Positions 59,460 to 64,000 of a DNA stretch of 64,000 nt are shown one piece after another. Every line of letters begins with the position of its first letter. Position 1 is the stretch's first letter. The notes below the pieces were generated by a model, which had not been told where the DNA came from, searched no databases, and saw nothing but the letters and a program-made list of their open reading frames with translations. Both the position numbers and the translations under genes were made by a program. Source of the stretch: Escallonia rubra (taxonomy: Eukaryota; Streptophyta; Magnoliopsida; Escalloniales; Escalloniaceae); NCBI GenBank assembly GCA_033065855.1, contig JAVXUO010001984.1:1-64000 (forward strand), written 5' to 3'.

Positions 59460-59806
59460 TAGATGCACCGAAAAGATACGAGTTGTAACAATAATTAAAA
59501 ACCACTAAAACCGTAACAACGTGGTTCTGTCACAACAAAGAAAAAGGAAGGTCTGTGCTTCAAGTCAATGATGTATGGTCTTCATAAACTGAAGGGGCAG
59601 GTCGTTGGAAGGTGTGTGCTTCAAGTCAGTGAAGTCTGCGGCGTGAAGAATGGGTTTGGATGAGCTACTGCATGGAAATTTCTAATTGAGCCAAGCGTTT
59701 AGAAGGGCTTTATGTAGCATGTACAATGAGCTCCCCACCATTTTAATCTCTCGTTACCAGGCATATGCAAAATCAAAACAGAAACAGCACGTACTGAGAG
59801 TGATCG
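59460..59806 (+). promoter_or_regulatory. Upstream region of LRK-3, shared with LRK-1
   Basis: Matches 265-638 with indels, including ACTAAAACCGTAACAA, the GGTCGTTGGAAGGTGTGTG block and CAATGAGCTCCCC before the ATG. It carries an extra partial repeat of the TTCAAGTCAATGA motif. Promoter function is inferred. Confidence 0.45.
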
Positions 59807-62800
59807 ATGTTAAGAGCAAGACTAGCTGTTGTTGTTGGCCTCATGGCCCTTGTGTGCACTCTACTTCTTGATACCCCTAGTGCCAATAGAACTGGGAACC
59901 CGCAGGAGTACTGCTCCCCTTCATCTTGCGGAAATATTGGCAATATCATGTTCCCGTTTCACTTAAGAGGCGATCATCGTCATTGCGGTAAACGCTACTT
60001 TGAGCTTGTTTGCGAGAACAATCGCACCGTAATGTACCTGGGCGCCGCTGAGAAATACTATGTCAAAGACATCTCCTACATAAGGCGAGCAATACAGCTA
60101 GTAGATGTCCGTCTGGACAAAGATTTCTGCTCCATTTCTCGTCTTTCCTTTTTGAATTCCTATCCATTTGGAGGAATTGGAACATTTGGAAAGCCGTATC
60201 TTCAACTGAATACGTCGGCTTACAAGGAAGATTTAACTTTTGCTACTTGTCCATTCCCAGTTGATTCTCCCTTATATGTGAATCTTTCCACTTGCGCTTC
60301 CCAGAGCTACTTTTATGCTGTATTTGGGCCATATGTCTATGACGAGTGGTGCAGTCTCAACTTTACGTATCCTTATCCTTACCCGGTCAGCAACCTCTCT
60401 ATTTCTTCTGTGCACCACGAGTTGATACGTGGGTTTGAAATGATTTGGTATTTTAATCTTTATCCTTCGTTTGCTGTGAGGTATGTTATACATCTGGTGT
60501 CAAATTAATATCATCACTGCGTAATTCTTCAAGTTCGTAATGATTTTGGTCATTAATGTTCACGATGATAAAAGTTAAAGTCTAGAGTACCCTTATGACT
60601 TTGTTCATCTTGTTCGCAGGGTTGATGAAATTCTTAGTGGCAATAAAGAAATTGGCTTCCTTTTCGGTAATGGTCATTCTTTTATTCTTCTTTACTTGCT
60701 TTGAGCTAAAGTTTATGTAGTTTTGCTTTTGCTGATTGGCTATCACACCGAGTTATTGCATTCTCCGCGACCCTTGTGAGGTTTAAATAACTTTTATTAC
60801 CTCTTTAGACTAATTTGTTAGCTTGTGTCAGCCTAGAAACTCGTGCCGAGCACAGCACGACCGTCTAATCAATAGCCATCTATTTTATAAGCTTTTTATT
60901 GAGCGATTTATGTTGAATAAATTTTGGCTCCTACCCCAGTTGTAGGAATCTTCATCCAACCCCATGTATAGTGACAATTAATAGTTGCTAAATGTTTCAA
61001 GCGACTTTTCTTCTAACACTTTCAGTAACAATTATTAGCAATACTTTTTTAGCCTCACTAAATAAAAACAACTAGAAACATTTAGAGACAATTGATTGTC
61101 GCTATATAAGGGGTAGGAGGAAGATTCCTCCAACCGGAGTTGCAATCAATTTTTTTCTGTTTGAGTTTTCATGGCTATTTCATCATCAAAGATAGTCACA
61201 TTTATCTTTAAAGGAGTCAACTTCTTTTTAACATATTAAATTAACTCTTTTTGATAAAATATCAATAAACAATATCTTTATGCTTATAGTTATTTTTGAT
61301 TTGGTAGCCATATAGAGGAACAAAAATTTGAAGTTAATTTAGTACTCAAAAGAGAAAAAAAGTGGACTCCACTAGTAAAAGTATGCGGATAATATATTGA
61401 GATAAATTTTCTATTGCGTAAGACATTTTTATTGTGCTAGTGTAAGTATCTTTTATGTTTTCTATACCATATAGTTTATAAAATTTAACCAACACGACTA
61501 ATTAAAAAACGTTGTGGTGACACTTCTAGAAGCATATAGAATCCACCAATAGAAGTATACAGATAAAATAGTAAGATCTTCACCTTATTGCATGGCACAA
61601 AAATATAAGGTTTAAAAACTTTAATCAACATGACTAAATATGATAGCTCCAAACTTCGTAGTAAGCAACTTGTTGAACAAAATTTAGGGCTAATGCCAAG
61701 TATATATCATAAAGTATCACCCGTTACAGCTTAAATACCCAACTTTTTAAAGTACCAAATCTGTACCTAAAGTACTATTTTTGAACCAGATCAGTCATGT
61801 CGCTACGAGAAGGTGGAAGCTATTAAAAGGTCCAGAGGTATAATTGTCGTTTATCAAAAAAAGTTCATAAAACAAATTCACGTGACCATGTTTTCCTACT
61901 TAATTGGTCCACACACACGTATATATGTATACGCGCGCACGTGTGTGTTGTTGTAAGTATAATACATTTATCTCAATAGCGACACTTTTATATTTAGTAT
62001 ATAGTATTTATAAATTCTATTTCACATAAAAAAATAAACCAAAGAAAAATATTAGTCCATATTCGATTGCAATAAGCTTTGTAAAATTATATAAAAAAGA
62101 AATTTTTTACTAGTTGTTAGGATCCTATAAAAAAACAAATAATCGGTCTATATTCGATTATAATAAGCTTTGTAAGAATACATAAAAAGAAAAAAAAAAC
62201 TACAATTTGAAGGTTATAGATTTTCTCAAATATACTAAAAAAAATTAGATTAATCGTATCATCTTTTTTCCAAATATAAATTTTGAAATGTTTTCTAAAT
62301 TTTATATATGCGATACAACCACTTTGTTGGTCGTGAGGTCTTATCTAGCATAACTGACATATAATTCGTTTACTAAAAGTCTAAAACTATATATTGTATA
62401 ATTCATTTTAGAAATAAGGACCCTATCCATATTTAATTGTGAGATCAATTTTTTTTGTTTTAAATCTCATATGCTATTATTTTTATTTTTTTTGAATCTA
62501 TGGACTTTTGTTTTCATAGTAGACAATATTTTCTTGGTCGTGCGGTCTTATCTAAAAAAACTGACCTATAATCTGTTCACATAATATATATGTCTATAAG
62601 TTCTCTATCACAATGGAAGCATGATTTGATGGTATGTCGCGCAAAGAAACTATCGTTAAGTTTCATTGCATTTCTCGCTTCGCTTATTATGTTTTTTATA
62701 TAGATATATGGTCTAATTTTGGAGACATTTGATGGAAATAGTTATGTAAATGATGAAATCATGCATGATTATCTCAGTTATGTAAACGATGCTATATACA

Positions 62801-64000
62801 TGTTTAGCATGTAATTTGCAAGATGTACATCGGAAAATTCGTAAATCTTACTCATACAAAAGAGTGTTGATAATAGGAACATGGCGAACAATAGCAGGTG
62901 AAAGTTTTTCCTACTGGGAGAGTGCACCAAACTTGATTCTTTGTTATAAGCTTAAGTCTCATAGAGTACTGTCAACCATCCATACTAAACCATATAACGG
63001 ATAAGTCACACCTCTTTGGACATGTAATTATCACATGCTTTCAAAACATTAAAAGGAAACATTCACCTCATATGTGGTCTAATCCATGCCTTGTCTTTGA
63101 TTTTATTGCGAAGCAGTATACCTGATAGTAAGGACTTCAATCGGGATAGTCTGTTTGGTTCTGGTTCTATTATACAGATATCGAAGAAGACAGTTGTCAA
63201 TGGATGATAGCATTGAAAGCTTCCTTCAGGCTCACAATAACTTTAGGCCGATTAGGTACTCTTATTCAGAGATAAAGCAGATGACAAAATGTTTTAATGA
63301 TAAGTTAGGTGAAGGAGGGTATGGTTTGGTGTTTAAAGCAAAACTTCGGAGTGGCCGTTTAGTAGCAGTAAAATTGTTGGGGAAGTCAAAAGCTAGTGGA
63401 CAGGATTTCATCAGCGAAGTTGGCACAATAGGAAGGATTCATCATGTCAATGTGGTGCAACTAATTGGATTTTGTGCAGAGGGATCAAAACGAGCTCTTG
63501 TGTACGAGTTCATGCCAAATGCTTCTCTTGATAAGTTTATTTTCTCCAGGGGAGAGAAGAAGAACCTTTTAAGCTGGGACACAATATACGCGATTGGTCT
63601 TGGAGTGGCTCGAGGGATTGAATACTTGCATAGAGGATGTGATAGGCAAATTCTGCATTTTGATATCAAACCCCACAATATTCTTTTGGATGAAAATTTT
63701 GCCCCAAAACTTTCAGACTTTGGACTTGCCAAATTGTACTCAACAGATGATAGTATTGTATCTCTCACGGCAGCACGGGGAACATTAGGATATATTGCCC
63801 CTGTGTTGTTTTACAAATCTATTGGTGGTGTCTCATATAAGGCTGATGTGTACAGCTTCGGCATGCTGTTGATGGAAATGGTGGGGAGAAGGAAAAATGT
63901 GAGCGCATATGCAGACCACTCAAGTAAGATATACTTCCCATCGTGGATTTATGATCGCATTCAACAAGGAGGGGACATGGAGTTAGGAAATGTCTCTGAA
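59807..64000 (+). CDS. LRK10L: LRK-3: LRK10L-type receptor-like kinase, 3' end beyond the window; exon 3 splice site and APE Glu lost
   Basis: Plasma-membrane receptor kinase, paralogue of LRK-1. Exon 1, 59807-60480, has a signal peptide, GUB_WAK motifs ([30 protein letters not shown]) and ends in phase 2. Exon 2, 60620-60666, is joined by GT-AG. The 33-nt exon 3 of LRK-1 survives only as a relic at 60747-60775, whose acceptor is AC instead of AG. Skipping it keeps the frame, so exon 2 can splice to exon 4 at 63114. Exon 4 is open to the window end: TM helix, [33 protein letters not shown]. The APE motif reads APV (near 63800), losing the Glu that normally stabilises the kinase C-lobe, so activity is doubtful. 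Conserved frame across 880 nt still suggests selection or recent origin. Confidence 0.82.
60924..61150. mobile_element. MITE-like inverted-repeat element in the LRK-3 intron
   Basis: Left arm TTGGCTCCTACCCC... (60924-61000) is the imperfect reverse complement of the right arm (about 61078-61150), leaving a short loop. About 227 bp, no coding capacity. The target duplication is not clear. Confidence 0.6.
61685..61870 (+). mobile_element. TIR-like fragment related to the 42811-47583 element
   Basis: TAGGGCTAATGCCAAGTATA...AAATACCCAACTTTTTAAAG follows the same pattern as the left TIR at 42811. No matching inverse end was found nearby, so it is a fragment or solo end. Confidence 0.4.

Larger units (their letters stand above)
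60667..63113 (+). other. Long intron of LRK-3, transposon-rich
   Basis: About 2.45 kb, against two introns and a small exon spanning 0.77 kb in LRK-1. It contains the exon 3 relic, a small inverted-repeat element, a TIR-like fragment and AT-rich DNA. A near-palindromic (CA/GT) stretch lies near 61910-61950. Similarity to LRK-1 intron 3 returns near 62690. Confidence 0.65.

Overview
This is nuclear DNA of a flowering plant, most likely a eudicot (species not determinable from the window). Evidence: spliced receptor-kinase genes with GT-AG introns, a DYW-type PPR gene, Ty1/copia retrotransposons primed by initiator tRNA-Met, an L1-type LINE and CACTA transposons. The window is a decaying disease-resistance-type receptor-kinase cluster filled with nested transposons. 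I saw no CRISPR array, operon, rRNA or convincing tRNA.

The core family is LRK10L (Lr10/rust-resistance-kinase type): signal peptide, extracellular cysteine-rich GUB_WAK domain, one membrane helix and a non-RD Ser/Thr kinase (HFDIKP). At least five units are visible. LRK-1 (639-3366, +) is the only complete, apparently intact gene. LRK-3 (59807 to the window end, +) is open but has lost a small exon's splice acceptor and the Glu of its APE motif. Unit 2 (50485-53707, +) has lost its signal peptide, has a frameshifted ectodomain and has unrelated DNA in place of exons 2-3, yet keeps a full TM-kinase exon. Unit 4 (20640-29697, +) is dead and split by a copia element. Unit 5 (41633-42340, -, with a second tail fragment at 40045-40325) is a truncated relic.

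Layout: 1-5.2 kb LRK-1 and its 3' flank; 5.4-8.0 kb an EMB2261-like PPR-DYW pseudogene; 8.8-19.7 kb a 5'-truncated LINE holding a copia element that itself holds two CACTA elements; 20.6-29.7 kb LRK unit 4 with copia-2; 31.9-33.7 kb a cluster repeat and an ATL-type RING-H2 gene fragment; 34.0-39.6 kb a young non-coding LTR retrotransposon; 40.0-42.3 kb unit 5; 42.8-47.6 kb a long-TIR element containing a CACTA transposon that carries several exons of a lysophospholipid acyltransferase (MBOAT) gene; 47.7-49.1 kb the second cluster repeat; 50.3-59.0 kb LRK unit 2 followed by a second copy of the LINE/copia block; 59.8-64 kb LRK-3.

The 50.5-59.0 kb block is a direct segmental copy of about 0.7-17 kb. 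It lacks the PPR interval and the CACTA insertions, so order of events can be read: LINE insertion, then copia into the LINE, then segmental duplication, then deletion in copy B and CACTA insertion in copy A. Domains were recognised by eye; no alignment or database search was run.
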